NCBI GenBank assembly: GCA_019828565.1
Contig: JAHDYR010000015.1
Location: 496,001 to 560,000, forward strand
DNA length: 64,000 nt
Reading direction: 5' to 3'
Source of the DNA: Carpediemonas membranifera
Taxonomy: Eukaryota; Fornicata
Shown here one piece after another: positions 10,165 through 21,100 of this stretch. Position 1 is the first letter of the stretch. Every line of letters begins with the position of its first letter. The notes beneath the pieces were generated by a model. That model had not been told where the DNA came from, made no database searches, and saw only the letters and a list, made by a program, of their open reading frames with translations. A program made the position numbers and the translations under genes.

Positions 10165-10941
10165 TCGGATGCATTGACTTCGAAGCGTCCAAACCCGCAT
10201 CCAAGGCGGGGGATGAGGCCGTCATATGCGAAGGGGCGGTCATAGTCTTTGACCCCGCCAACGGGAATATCGTCGCCAGTCTGCACGGGATGTTAGGCGA
10301 AGATATTCGGGTGGCCGACCTCGACCAGGCTCTGATGAGCTCAAGAATTCTCCACGGTTGCCCCCCAGCCACCTTCGTCGACATCACCACTGGGCAGGCC
10401 CCCCAGGGATTCGAAAGCACATTCCCAAACAGCACCACATGGTGCGCGGAAATGATCGATGCCCTCCGGCGTCTCGAAGGACACCATAACGCGTTCATCC
10501 ACCTGACTGCCAAAGGGGTGGAAGCTGAACGAAGCGTCCTCACGAGCGCCAAATACGTACCGGATTCCACGGCCAGGGCATGGGTAGCCACCCACCTAAT
10601 CGATGAAGCCGGCCTAGATGCGGTGTACCCCCGTCTCAATAGCACCCTCACCCTCTTCTACCCCCCCTCCCAGGAGGACCGCCCGGTCCGAGAGACCCTC
10701 CCACAGGAGGACCAGAAGGCAGCCGAGCAGGCCAAGGTCTGGACCCGCGACCAGCAAAGGAGAAGGGAACCCAAGGGGCTGTGCCCCTATCACAGAAAAC
10801 GCACCAGCCTACTGTCACTGTGCGCTTGCGGATGTATCGCTCTTCTACACAAGACTCTCCCTGGCCATCCACATGCTGTATAACCCGTGGACCTGGGCTG
10901 ATGTGGGAGCGGAACTAATCGCACGAGGAGGGGGAAAGTGA
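9969..10941 (+). CDS. LINE-A ORF1b: DEDDh/Maelstrom-like exonuclease domain (frameshift near the end)
   Basis: It starts at ATG 9969 in a strong context (CCGCCACCATG). After a ~55-residue Ser/Pro-rich leader comes RMLIGCIDFEAS (Exo I, D-x-E), then GAVIVFDPANGNIVASLHG, CPPATFVDITTG and LTAKGVEAERSVL (position of Exo II, with Glu). The end is in another frame from about 10800: CPYH, then CHCALADVSLF, which gives C-x2-H, C-x-C and an H-x4-D Exo III motif, finishing at the TGA at 10939-10941. LINE-B encodes the same motif order. In established families D-x-E plus H-x4-D marks DEDDh 3'-5' exonucleases, and the nearby Cys/His recalls the Maelstrom zinc site. Activity is inferred only. Confidence 0.65.
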
Positions 10942-11093
10942 CGGGGGCACAAAGCCCCATCATTAGAGTAGGACACGGGGTCCCAGACCTGGCTGTAGAG
11001 ATCAACCGCCATAGAGGGCGAGAGGTCATCACACCCCTGGGGCAACTACAGCACGTGATCTTTACCACCAAGCCGCGTCCGAAGGAAATCCAC

Positions 11094-12158
11094 ATGGCCA
11101 ACACGACCGCGCAAGAGTTCAGCACAGGAAAAGGAATCCTAAGGGTCCTTGAAAGGAGGGGCGTAGCCGTTCTCAGCCCGGACTCCTGCCCAAGCACGAG
11201 ACCCCTGGTCGTGGAGCTCCTATCCGAGTGGAACGGTAGGCGCCGCGTAGCAAGGGAGAAGGGCTACTGGCCAGACTTCTATGGCAACCGTACCACCCTG
11301 GACCCCAGGGTCATGGAGCAACTCCCGGTCAAACTCCACCCCGAGCTCCTGACCCTATCCCAGGCAGCCTCGCTGGTCCCGCTCCATAAGCATGACATGA
11401 TGCATGGGGGCTCAGCCCAGCAGCTGAGACACCGGCTCACCCACTGCCTGGTGAACATCGGCGATAGAGCACCAGCGGGCGTCCCGAAACTCATCGTAAG
11501 CGCGGAACTCCGGCGCCAAGATAGAGGGCCCAGGCATTATGTCAACTTCTTCCCCTCGGTTCTTCCCCTAGACTGGGGCATCCGCACAGTAGAACAAGGA
11601 GGGGAGCCTGGAAGACGCCGCCCGAGCGCCTTGGGCGAACCCCAATACGACGGCACCCTGGCCCTGGGATGCAGTCCCATGATGAGACTACCCCCCATCC
11701 GCCTGTGGGACTTCCCGTACACCCAGAACAACGACGGGCACAGGTCGCAGCGAGAGCAAAAAGAGGCTGTGACCGCGGCAAGGGCCGCGCTTAGAGCCTG
11801 CCTCGAAGAGCACCGGGAGAGGCTCACCAACGAGATTCACCAAGGCATGGAGTGGCCGGCCCTAGGGCTGCTTGAGGGCCCGCTCACCGAGAACCGACAG
11901 GTCCCCACCCCGAACCCATCTCAAAGGAAGGTGAACGCCACCCCCTCCCCCAGCAGGCTCCAAGGGGAAACAAACCCCACCCCCAACCCGCGCCAGGTAA
12001 CCCCCGCCCACCCCACCCCAAGGGCAATCATCACCCCTAATGCGCACCAGGTAAGCCCTGCTTACCCCACTCCCAGAGGAATGAACCCCCCCACCCGGCC
12101 CCGGGACAGGCGATCCTCACGCCTCACAAAGAGGCCAACCCCCCGGCGATGCCTCTGA
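11094..12158 (+). CDS. LINE-A ORF1c
   Basis: The frame is open from 10938 (GTG overlapping the ORF1b stop); the first in-frame ATG is 11094. It ends at 12158, 354 codons from the ATG. It contains AGVPKLIVSAEL...PSVLPLDWGIRTVEQGG, which parallels LINE-B ORF1c (KVIVNVKAP...SFIPRDWGMVRVSEAG). A C-terminal Pro/Thr/Asn-rich tail of about 90 residues has a repeated PTPR/NPRQV pattern. The stop overlaps the start of ORF1d (ATGCCTCTGA at 12149). Function unknown. Confidence 0.65.
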   Translation: MANTTAQEFSTGKGILRVLERRGVAVLSPDSCPSTRPLVVELLSEWNGRRRVAREKGYWPDFYGNRTTLDPRVMEQLPVKLHPELLTLSQAASLVPLHKHDMMHGGSAQQLRHRLTHCLVNIGDRAPAGVPKLIVSAELRRQDRGPRHYVNFFPSVLPLDWGIRTVEQGGEPGRRRPSALGEPQYDGTLALGCSPMMRLPPIRLWDFPYTQNNDGHRSQREQKEAVTAARAALRACLEEHRERLTNEIHQGMEWPALGLLEGPLTENRQVPTPNPSQRKVNATPSPSRLQGETNPTPNPRQVTPAHPTPRAIITPNAHQVSPAYPTPRGMNPPTRPRDRRSSRLTKRPTPRRCL

Positions 12159-12616
12159 GCCAGGCTTTCGAGCACCGGCCCCCGCCGGGCGGCCCCGAAG
12201 GGAAGAGGCCCCCAAACCCAAGACTGGGCACGGTCGATCAGATGGGTGCCTACATCCAAGCCCTCTTCCAAGCGGAGGTGGAGCGAAGAGCTGAAGAAGA
12301 GCGGCAGCGGATCATGAGCCATTACGAAGAGGAAGTCTCCCGGCTGAACAACGAGGTTGCCCACCTCCAAGGCCAGCTGGCCAAGGAAAGGGAAGCCCTA
12401 GCAAGAGGAGCGAGCGAGCGCCAGCGCCTCCAGCGCATCGCCGAGAAATCGGAGGCCTTCAAAAGAGCCAGCCTCAGGCTCCGTGAAACAAACAGAGTCC
12501 TCGAGGCCAGGCTTGAGGGAGGCGCTTGCCGCCGCCAACGGAAGCGACGAGGAAGAAGAGCTCCTACGCATCGGAATGGAGCACGAGAGCGACGAACCAG
12601 ATCAAGAGATGCATGA
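12149..12616 (+). CDS. LINE-A ORF1d: coiled-coil protein
   Basis: ATG 12149 to 12616, 155 codons. The start lies inside the end of ORF1c. Residues ~35-120 form a long charged coiled coil (EVERRAEEERQRIMSHYEEE, then LNNEVAHLQGQLAKEREALA), followed by an Arg-rich tail. In LINE-B the equivalent coiled coil is fused to the C-terminus of ORF1c. It is likely an oligomerisation module of the retrotransposon RNP, as in L1 ORF1p, but that is an analogy. Confidence 0.65.
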   Translation: MPLSQAFEHRPPPGGPEGKRPPNPRLGTVDQMGAYIQALFQAEVERRAEEERQRIMSHYEEEVSRLNNEVAHLQGQLAKEREALARGASERQRLQRIAEKSEAFKRASLRLRETNRVLEARLEGGACRRQRKRRGRRAPTHRNGARERRTRSRDA

Positions 12617-13350
12617 GTAACGAGCCATACCAAAGCAGTGGAGGGAAGAGTGCAGAGTCTAAAGGGATGTGTATATATAGCACGTTAGTGTAGGACTAGG
12701 TGAAGTGAAGGCGCCGGAATAGGCGCAGCGTTGGAGCCCGCCAGAAGGGCTGTACTGGCGCCAATGCCCGGGTGACTTTTTCTTTTCTTAAAACCCCTGT
12801 TCCCCGCAGGGACCGGGGGGCGGGTAAGAGGCAGTTGGAACGCCATCGAGGACCCGCCTGTCCGGCAGGCTGGAACTCCAGCCTTGGGAGGGGCGCCGAA
12901 AGGAGTCGCTCCCCACCTATGCGTAGTTAGGTAACGATGCTGCCAATGTGCGAGGCCAGAAGCGCTATAGAGACTGGCACGAAAGTCCCGACAAGCACCG
13001 CGAGGGCGCGGCCAGTGAAAGGGGTGGTACACCCTAGGTCAGCTCCAAGAGGGAACCTGGGCCACGTCTGGGGACTCTGGAGGAAGCAGCCGTTCTGGCC
13101 AAGCACCCCATGTGAATGGCGCATGCTTCTGGGTCCTGGAGAAATATCAAGGGCAAAAGAAGACGCCTACCCGGGCCGCCCACCAACAACCCACAGGGCG
13201 GGAAGCGGCCCACCCAACGTGCTAAACAACGACGACATAGGCGCTCACCCATTGGGAAGGCAACTATGCAGATGCTAAACCCCAACAACAAGATGAAAGT
13301 GTGCAGGTAGTGCAGAATAAGGAGTGCAGGTTAAGGCAGTAACAACCTGA
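12617..13350. other. LINE-A spacer between ORF1d and ORF2
   Basis: 734 bp without a supported gene. It contains the third copy of AACCCACAGGGCGGG (13188-13203) and several G-rich runs. LINE-B has a shorter spacer (30078-30409) at the same place. Confidence 0.55.
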
Positions 13351-16300
13351 ATGCGAATAGTCTCCCTTAACAGCCAAGGACACTTAACGGGCAATGAAGA
13401 CTACAGCGGATCTATAGCGGTAGCGCTTCGCAAGCACACGAGCCCGGACGCCCTCCTCTTGCAGGAAACATTCAGGTACGGTAACTCCGTAGTCCCCTGT
13501 TGGGCGGACCTACAATACGCATGTGCAGGGCACGCCAAACCCATCAAGGCTCGAAAGGGCAAGATTAACCTAGGCGTAGCCACGGTGATCAGCCCACATT
13601 CACAGGCAACCTGGGATGTAGGAGTATCTGACGGCACGAACCCCCGAGTTCAAGTTAGCATCCTCGAAACCTCAAGGGCTATCGCAGTCATCAACATATA
13701 CGCCCCTCCAAGTGACCGCAGCGCAGCGGAGCTAGACCGCTTCGACCAACAGCTGGAAAACATCGTCAGAGAGTACCACGGCTTCGAGATAATCATCATG
13801 GGGGACTGGAACCGTGACCCGCGGAGCCTGCGCCATGCCACCAGCGCCACACTACAGCGAAACAATCTAGACCTAGTTTTCCCTCGTCTCACACATACAT
13901 GAGTGGGAATACCACCTCGACGCTGGATTATGCAGCTGTATCTGGGGGGGATCACGAGGGCCAAAGCTAGAGTCATTGACAAAGCTGAGATGGGGCATTG
14001 GGGCTCCCCCATAGGGCAGTGGAGCTAACCTGGGACGAACCGCATTGGAAGAAACAACCGGCCAAACCCAAGCTGGAAATCCCAGGAACAACCACCTGGA
14101 ATGTCCTCCCAGAGCGCAACGGGGAAAGAGCAAGGGAATGGCCGCAACCCGATGTGGAGCTCCATGTAGATACAATCGAGTACCAAATACGGGAACTCTT
14201 ATCGGTGGGATTTCAAACTTCCGCTAGGAACGTCAGACCAGGGAGATCGCAAAAAAGGATCCCGGAGAACGTATGGAAGCAACTCATCCTAGCCCGATGG
14301 AACAAAGCGGGGGCCGCGGAAATCAAGCGAACCCTGAACAACGAGCTCCAGAAGTCATGGAAAAGCTTCAAGGAGGAGTGGACGCAGCAGGTGGAAAACA
14401 GCGCAAGGGCAGGGTATAAGACCACCAAGAAGGTCATAGCAAACCAGGTCCACAGGTTCTGGAACGAGAAACAACACGCAGGGCTACCGGCGATGCTCAG
14501 AGGAAAGAGGTCGATCTTAACAAGGGAAAACGAGATAGCTAGGGAGCTGCAGAGGCAATACGCCCAAGTCAGTAGTGGCATAGCACCTAGTTGGGACCAG
14601 ATCCCGGCGGCCCAAACAACTGATCAACCCCCACGGAGGAGGAGGTCACGGCCGCCATCAAGTCCCTGAAGAAATCATCGGCAGGAGGCCCGGATGGTAT
14701 CACGGGCGAATGTCTGAGAGACCTCCCCCAGGCGGCCTACAGGGCAATCACATGCCTCTTCCAGAAAGTATACGAGTCTGGGGGAACTACCCACCACGTG
14801 GAAGTACGCCTCCATCTCCCCGATACACAAAGTAGGGAAAGATAAGCTACTGCCAGGATCCTACCGACCCATCTCACTCACCCCCCTCCTCTACCGAGCA
14901 TATGGGAAGGTACTCAAATGGAGGCTCAAACCAACAGTTGAGAGGCACACCCCCAGAGAGCAGATCGGCTTCATGAAGGGAAAGACAGTCATAGACCACA
15001 TCGCCCTCCTAACCCAACTGCACCAAGAAGGAGACCGGACCAGCGTGCTGCTCGACATTGCAAAGGCGTACGACACGGTTCCCAGGGACATCCTAGTCAG
15101 CAAGCTGATCAATATGGGTGTACACCCCCACCTAGTCAGAGCAGTACAAAGCACAATGGAGAGGACCTACATTGCGGTAAGGGGATCCGACCTATGGTCC
15201 GAAACGAATCTAGGAGTCAAGCAAGGTTGCGTGGTCGCCCCCACCCTATTCATACTATTTACGGCCAACTGGATTAGCCAGGCGTCACTCAGAATACAGT
15301 ACGGCGAGATACCAGACCCGAAGCTTCCCCCACCCACCACAGACCCGGGAATGGCATCATAGCAATGTTCGTAGACGATACGAGCATCTCGGCAAAGAAA
15401 GAAAAATGATGCGGAGTCCCTCACCGCCGCAATGGTGGAAGTGATAGTGGCACACAAGCTGTGTATCAGCCCAGGAAAGAACATCGTCATAAGTACCAAT
15501 CCAAATGCGGAAGTGCGAATTCAAGGGGAGGCCACCCGAGCAGCGGAGTCAGGCCGATACTTGGGACTCTGGATAGCAAGTGGCCCTCATCCGCTCAGCG
15601 CATGCATCGCAAAAGAAAAGAGAACAGTCGAACAAGTACATCGCCCTCGCCCGGAGAGTGGGATGGACTAAAGGCTCCACGCCCGCGGCTGTCTCCGAGT
15701 CCATCCTCCGCACCTTCCTATGGCCAAAGATCGAATTCGGAATCGAAATTTGGGGCCAAGTCCCAGGAGGCAGAAGGCTTTGGAACGACTGGCGAGGACT
15801 CATGGCGGGAACCGGACCCGGTGGAGGGGTGTCGCCCGCCTGATGATGGGATGGATGTGCTGGGAAGCGGACATGGGTGTAAGAGCGGTTAGAATCCGCG
15901 AATCGGCCCGGGACCCTGACCGCCCATCGCCCCTAGCGGACTTCGACTGGGGAAGAGCGAACCCCAAGTCCGTTATCGGAAAGCTGAACAAGTGGGCAGA
16001 CAACGTACTAGATCTGGCCCCTAGCGACCTTCACGGACCCAGACCCAGAGCAATAGCCGGGGGATGGAAGATGACAGCACGAGACATCGCCACCAAAGGT
16101 AGCCGAACAGCCAAGGCGGCCGCCGAAGTGCTAGCTGCGGAGGCAATGCAAACAATGGCAGGCGGGAGAGCACCCAAGAAACCAAAGATTATCAGAGGGG
16201 AGATGATGCTCAGGAGGGAGCTGAAGAGGGTAGTTGCAACAGCCTCCAACACGCTCCCCTCCGCTAGCAACAGCCACACAACTCGAGGAGCCGCGCTCAT

Positions 16301-16723
16301 CATAAGCAGGAGGTACCCTGGGCAGGAAATGCTCTGCGACCGTATCCAAAGAATATGCCCGATATGCACACTCGCAGCCGAACGCGAATTGATCAACTAC
16401 CTCCAACTATACCCCCCCCCAGGCGCAGGCGCTAGTGGCAGTAGCCGGGTGGCTGGAAGACCAACCGCTAGGAACACAAAGCCACATCATAGCGGAGTGC
16501 CAGGGCGTCGGCCGCCCAAGTGGGTGGGAGCAGTGCTGGGAAGCTGCGGCAACACACACCATGGCAAGTAGGCTGCGGCACGGCCCAGATGGGGGAGTGG
16601 TATAACTCCAGGGCCATATTGGAGCTCCACTGGCTACTGCAACAGGAGGATGAAACAGTGAAGGAGGGTCTATTATGCGGGAAAAAGGCCATCAAGAACC
16701 TCAGAACAGGCCCAGACCCCTAG
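13351..16723 (+). pseudogene. LINE-A ORF2: APE endonuclease - reverse transcriptase - CCHC (several frameshifts)
   Basis: ATG 13351 starts an APE-like endonuclease: MRIVSLNSQGH, LLLQETF (catalytic Glu), AVINIYAPPSD and IIMGDWNRDP (Asp/Asn). The frame changes at about 13895 (STLDYAAV continues in another frame), then 13998-14669, about 14650 and about 14780 in a G run. RT motifs follow: SAGGPDGITGE, SYRPISLTPLLYR, LLDIAKAYDTVPRD, GVKQGCVVAPTLFILF and FVDDTSIS at 15365. The C-terminus has CPICTLAAE and SHIIAECQG, the CCHC finger of many LINEs. It ends at 16721-16723. Every domain seen in LINE-B ORF2 is present. The breaks are mostly at homopolymers, so assembly errors are possible. Confidence 0.85.
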
Positions 16724-17866
16724 GAGGAAAGCCCTGGGTGAAGACAAGGCACAGGGCGGAACATTCCTGGAACCGGCGGGAGGTGTTTTCCCCCCACATG
16801 TTCCGGTAGCGCCCGGCCGCACACCCAACCCAACCCACGCAGCAAGGGAGCACTCTGATGCCTGCATCACACTTGAAACAACTCCCCCACCACCAAGAGG
16901 GGACAGGCCCAACCCACAGGGCGGCCTGGAAAGGTGGCCCGAGCACCGACCCCAAGCGCAGCGGGCCTGGAACCAATGAGGACAACACCACATGTTCCGG
17001 TAGCGCCAGGCGGAGGGAAGGCTGCAAAGGACCACTAAGGGACAACCGCATACAACAAGCACGAAATAGGGAAGGCCTGGCAAAACAGCTGGGCCAGTAG
17101 GGCGCAAGCGTCCGGACAAGCAGTCCGGCGCATCCCTCCGGCGCGCAAGGGGGTACCCCCTCCCCACACAGTGGGGGCGCACCAGGAGGATGATGCATGG
17201 CAGACTGGCGGAGGTACTGGATGACGCAAGAAGCTACCCACTCCGTCGGTAACCTGCCGGGAAGGCAGGGCCATCCTGATGTGGCCCGGCGCCTAGCCAG
17301 GAACACTGGAAGACGTGGCAACCGCCCCTGGGAGCTCCCCCCCGATAATGGGAACCTGGAGTGAAATCGGACAGCGCTAGATGAGCCCGAACGCAGCCGG
17401 CAAGTCCGTGGAAGTCTACCTACGCGGCGTCGGTGGGTTCCTAACCCGGCCCAGCTGGTACGGCGAACTCTAGACCCGACCCCGCCCTGGCGGGTGCCTG
17501 AAACATGGCGAGCGGGTCGAGGAAACCCCAGGACCTCCCTAGGGGACCCGGGGGAGAGGGGAAACGTACGGAAGGTCCCTGACAGCAGCGTGCAGGGCAA
17601 GGCTTTGTAGGTGCCAGGCAGACCTGGGACCCAAAGGGCCCCTAAGAGTAAGACCTGGGTTAGCCTAACTTTGGGGGTATTAATGTGGCCATGTATAGGA
17701 TCCCTCTAGCGTACCAGCTAGGCCTTGACGGCCGTTGTTCACGCCCTCTTAGGAAGTGTTAGGTGTGCTCTGTAGAGGTACCAACACGCTTAGGCGTTCC
17801 TCGAAGGGGTGACACAAACTGTGACATTCAGCTTACACAGCAGGACGAGTAGCAGGACACATTAAA
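16724..17866 (+). other. LINE-A 3' untranslated region
   Basis: 1.1 kb after the ORF2 stop. It is G/C-rich with no supported coding; a 299-codon minus frame (16701-17600) is low-complexity and has no LINE-B counterpart. It contains a direct repeat ACATGTTCCGGTAGCGCC (at about 16797 and 16991) and a fourth AACCCACAGGGCGG motif at 16911. It ends in AAATTC before the tail. Confidence 0.6.
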
Positions 17867-17889
17867 TTCTTTCTTTCTTTCTTTCTTTC
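17867..17889 (+). repeat. LINE-A (TTTC)n 3' tail
   Basis: About five and a half TTTC units end exactly at the right target duplication. LINE-B ends in the same repeat, so the family uses a (TTTC)n tail instead of poly(A). Confidence 0.9.
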
Positions 17890-17906
17890 GTACCGGTACT
17901 CATGAC
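17890..17906 (+). repeat. LINE-A target-site duplication, right copy
   Basis: Exact 17-bp repeat of 6550-6566. Confidence 0.95.
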
Positions 17907-18156
17907 TACGGGCGACGGAGGGCTCCAGTTCACTGATGAGCTCCGTACTTATCGACTGGAACGAGTTGTTGGCAGTCGCAATGGCCCGGGTGGTCGACTC
18001 CTCACGTTGAAATGGGAAGACTACAGGTTTGTGACACGGTCGTACCCGACGCCGGAGTTGCTAGAATTGCCTGAAGTGGTAGCGCACCTTGCTCGTCACG
18101 GGGTTGAACCGCGCAGTACTGGACCTGCCTTCGCTGGTCGGGGCCGCCGACTCTAA
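17907..18156 (+). CDS. Chromovirus antisense ORF, 3' part
   Basis: This continues the frame of 5695-6566 after LINE-A; the duplicated codons VPVLMT lead straight into it. About 83 codons to a TAA at 18154-18156. A segment TYRLERVVGSRN...LLTLKWEDY...YPTPELLELPEVVAHL has a weak chromodomain-like rhythm (strand, Lys-Trp, C-terminal helix), but the aromatic cage is not clear. It ends in a basic tail (GRGRRL). The stop is 43 bp from the gag-pol stop on the other strand, a convergent arrangement. Confidence 0.6.
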
Positions 18157-18199
18157 CAACTAATCAACAATAAATCAGGCGAGATGAGAATAGGAGGGT

Positions 18200-21100
18200 T
18201 TACAACCCTTCCGACTTGGCCTGAGCAGACGACAAGAAGTCATCCAGAGCAGCAGCGTCTCTAAGGGAGCGGTATGGCTCCCAGGTAGCCTCGGAGTCTT
18301 CAAATCCTTGCCAATGGACAAGGTACTCTCTCTTTGAGACCGAGCCCGTGCCACGCGACTTGGATATCCGGTCGATATACCACTCCTCCACGCCGGCGGC
18401 CGCCACCTGCTTGATCTGTTCCTCTGATAGGGTGCCGGGGACGAACTTTCTGACGCGAGACGCATCGACCCGGATGGGTTCCGCTCCGGGCTGACCTAAG
18501 TCTTTCACCATGTAGGCTACTACAACACCGCTCTGCTTGACAGACGACACTCGTCGCATAGGCCCTCTCCAGCCCGGGGAAAGCTTGTTTGGAGGGCGCG
18601 AGGGATATTTCACGAGCACAAACCGTGACAAGATCTCCGTGCGGGTGGTGGAGGCCTTCGCCAACGCGTCTTCGCGCATGGCCAGGACACGTGCCTTGGC
18701 CAATTGTGTAGCGGCTTCGGCAGCGAGGAGATGCGACGTACGAGCTGCTGCCGTGCTGTTCTCGGTAACGTATAACTTCTCCGGCACCGCCATGTTGCTC
18801 CCCGAACAGTATCTCGGCGGGGGAAAGGCGTGTTGGTTGTCTTGGCATGGAATTGACAATAAACTGCGCAACCGGTAAATGCTGACGCCAATTGCCGTTT
18901 CTGAGCTCAAACTTCCTTGCCTTGAGCACTCTCTCGACCATCTGGTTAGCTCTCTCAACCATTCCGTTGGACTGAGGGTGATGCGCGGTGGTAACGTGTG
19001 TCTCGAACCCCATGTCCTGTGCCAGCTTCTTCATGAGAGCGTTATTGAACTCGGGACCTCCGTCAGACTGCAGCACTCGTGGGCAACCGTAACGCAGCAC
19101 CCATGTGTTGACGAAGGCATCCACGGCATCGCGTGCGGTGGTAGACTTGACGGGGGCTAGCTCCGTCCACCTGGAACACATGTCTATCATGACTTGGACG
19201 TATTTGTAGCCGTCACGCTCCGGGAGCGGACCTAGAGTATCGATTGCCACCCGCTGGAACGGTGCATCCACAGCCGTGTGTAGACCGTCTGTTTTTTCAA
19301 CAGGCGGTCTCTCCAAGACCTGGCAGACAGGGCACTTGGCGACGTAGTCGTAAACGTCACGGCGAGTAACTGAAACACCGGCTTCCCGCAAACGTTCCAT
19401 GGTTAACCGTCCGGAGAGGTGGGCGTTACCGAACAGGTGGGCTTTGCTGATCTCATCAACTGACGCTAGCGAGAATACGCGCGACAGACCGTCGGCTCCC
19501 CCGTTGTCTAAACCGGCCACGTGCTTCAATTCGAAATCTAGGTCTGCAATAGAATCGGCCCATCTACGCACCTTAGCGTTACTCGACCTATACATGTACA
19601 AGAGGTTGCGATGGTCGGTCAGGAGCTCGAATCTCTCCCAGGACAAGAACTTCCTCCACTTCTGAAGGGCTGACACAATCGCAAAGGCTTCCTTCTCGCC
19701 GACACTCCATCTGGATTGGACGTCTGTGAAGGCTTTGGACATATAACACACGGGGCGACCCTCCTGCAGGAGGACAGCCCCGTACCCCACGTCGGATGCG
19801 TCAGTCATCACGACATGAGGTTTGGTCGCGTCGAACATCGCCAAAGAATCTGCCGAGCACAAGGCTTCTTTGATATCCGCTAGGGCAGCCTCTAGCTCTT
19901 TCTCTGGCACGGCCGTACGGTTAGTCGTTGCAGACACGAGTGGTTTGGCGCGGGTCGCGTAGTTCGGTACGAAGTCGCGGAAGTAGTTAAAGAATCCGAC
20001 TAGACCTTGCATCCCCTTGACTGTAGGCGACAGCTTCATGTCTTGGATATCGTTGACTCTCTCTGGTGAGATCCTGACTGACCCCTCGGAGATGATCCAG
20101 CCGAGGAACTCCACCTCGGCCCGACCGAACTGACACTTGTCCCTTCCGAGCTGGAGCTTGTACTCACGGGCGCGCTGGAGGACCTTCCTCAGGTTCTCGA
20201 TGTATTCCTCTGGCGTGGCACCCATGACGATCACGTCGTCGATGTAAATGATGCAGGCGGTCCCAAGTAGCCCTCTGAACGCGTTTTCCATCGCTCTCTG
20301 AAAGAAAGCACCGGCATTGCGAAGCCCAAAGGGCATCCGTGTATATTGGAACTGGCCGAAGGTAGTCCTGAACGCGGTATACTTCCGGCAACGCTCAGTA
20401 AGGGCGATCTGGTGGTAGCCGGCAGACAGATCGAGCGTTGCGAACACTCGCTTACCCGAAAGTTGTGTGATAACTTCGTCAATTCGAGGGATGGGGTAAT
20501 CAAATGGCTCTGTCATGGTGTTGACTTCACGAAAGTCGACGACAAAGCGAGTCTTGCCACCCTTCTTGGGTACGATGATAGTTGGGCTGGAATAGGCCGA
20601 TTGACACGCCTGTATATACCTCTTGGCCAGAAGGGTATCGATGTGTTCCTTGACAACCGGGACCTTTGGGGGCGGAACATAGTAGGGACGTACGTGGACG
20701 ACTCGATCGCCCTTGAGGCATAGGTCGTAGGGCTCGAGCTTGCTCGGTTCAGTACGGTCACGGAAGAGGTCTTCGTACTCCTTGAGCAGCTTGATCTGCT
20801 GGCTCGCGATACCATCGGGGAGGGTAAGAGCCTTAGCTTCAAACTTGCTCGGGACGGGAGGATCGTCAGTTGCTTCGCTCTCCGAGTTGCTAGGCTGGGC
20901 CATTGAGGGCAGCAGTCCGATCTCTACCATCTGGCTGTAACCAAAACTGACTTCGTACGCAGTTTTGAGAACGAAAGCGCGGATCTTCAGCTCGCAGCCA
21001 CGTGGCGTGAAGGGAGATGGCCTCAACGTGATCTGCACCGATACGGTGCCTTCAGCTTCTCGTATTCCACCTGCCGTTTGGATGCGTACAGTATCGTGGT

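Larger units (their letters stand above)
6567..17889 (+). mobile_element. LINE-A: full-length APE-type non-LTR retrotransposon (11.3 kb)
   Basis: It is bounded by a perfect 17-bp target duplication and ends in a (TTTC)n tail. It encodes an antisense ORF near the 5' end and then, in order, ORF0, ORF1a, ORF1b (exonuclease-like), ORF1c, ORF1d (coiled coil) and ORF2 (endonuclease-RT-CCHC). LINE-B in this window has the same gene order at low protein similarity. The intact target duplication argues for a recent insertion even though ORF2 carries several frameshifts. Confidence 0.9.

Noticed and set aside
16701-17600. 299-codon minus-strand ORF in the LINE-A 3' region
   Set aside because: Low-complexity Arg/Pro/Gly composition, no motif, no LINE-B counterpart; typical of open antisense frames in GC-rich DNA.
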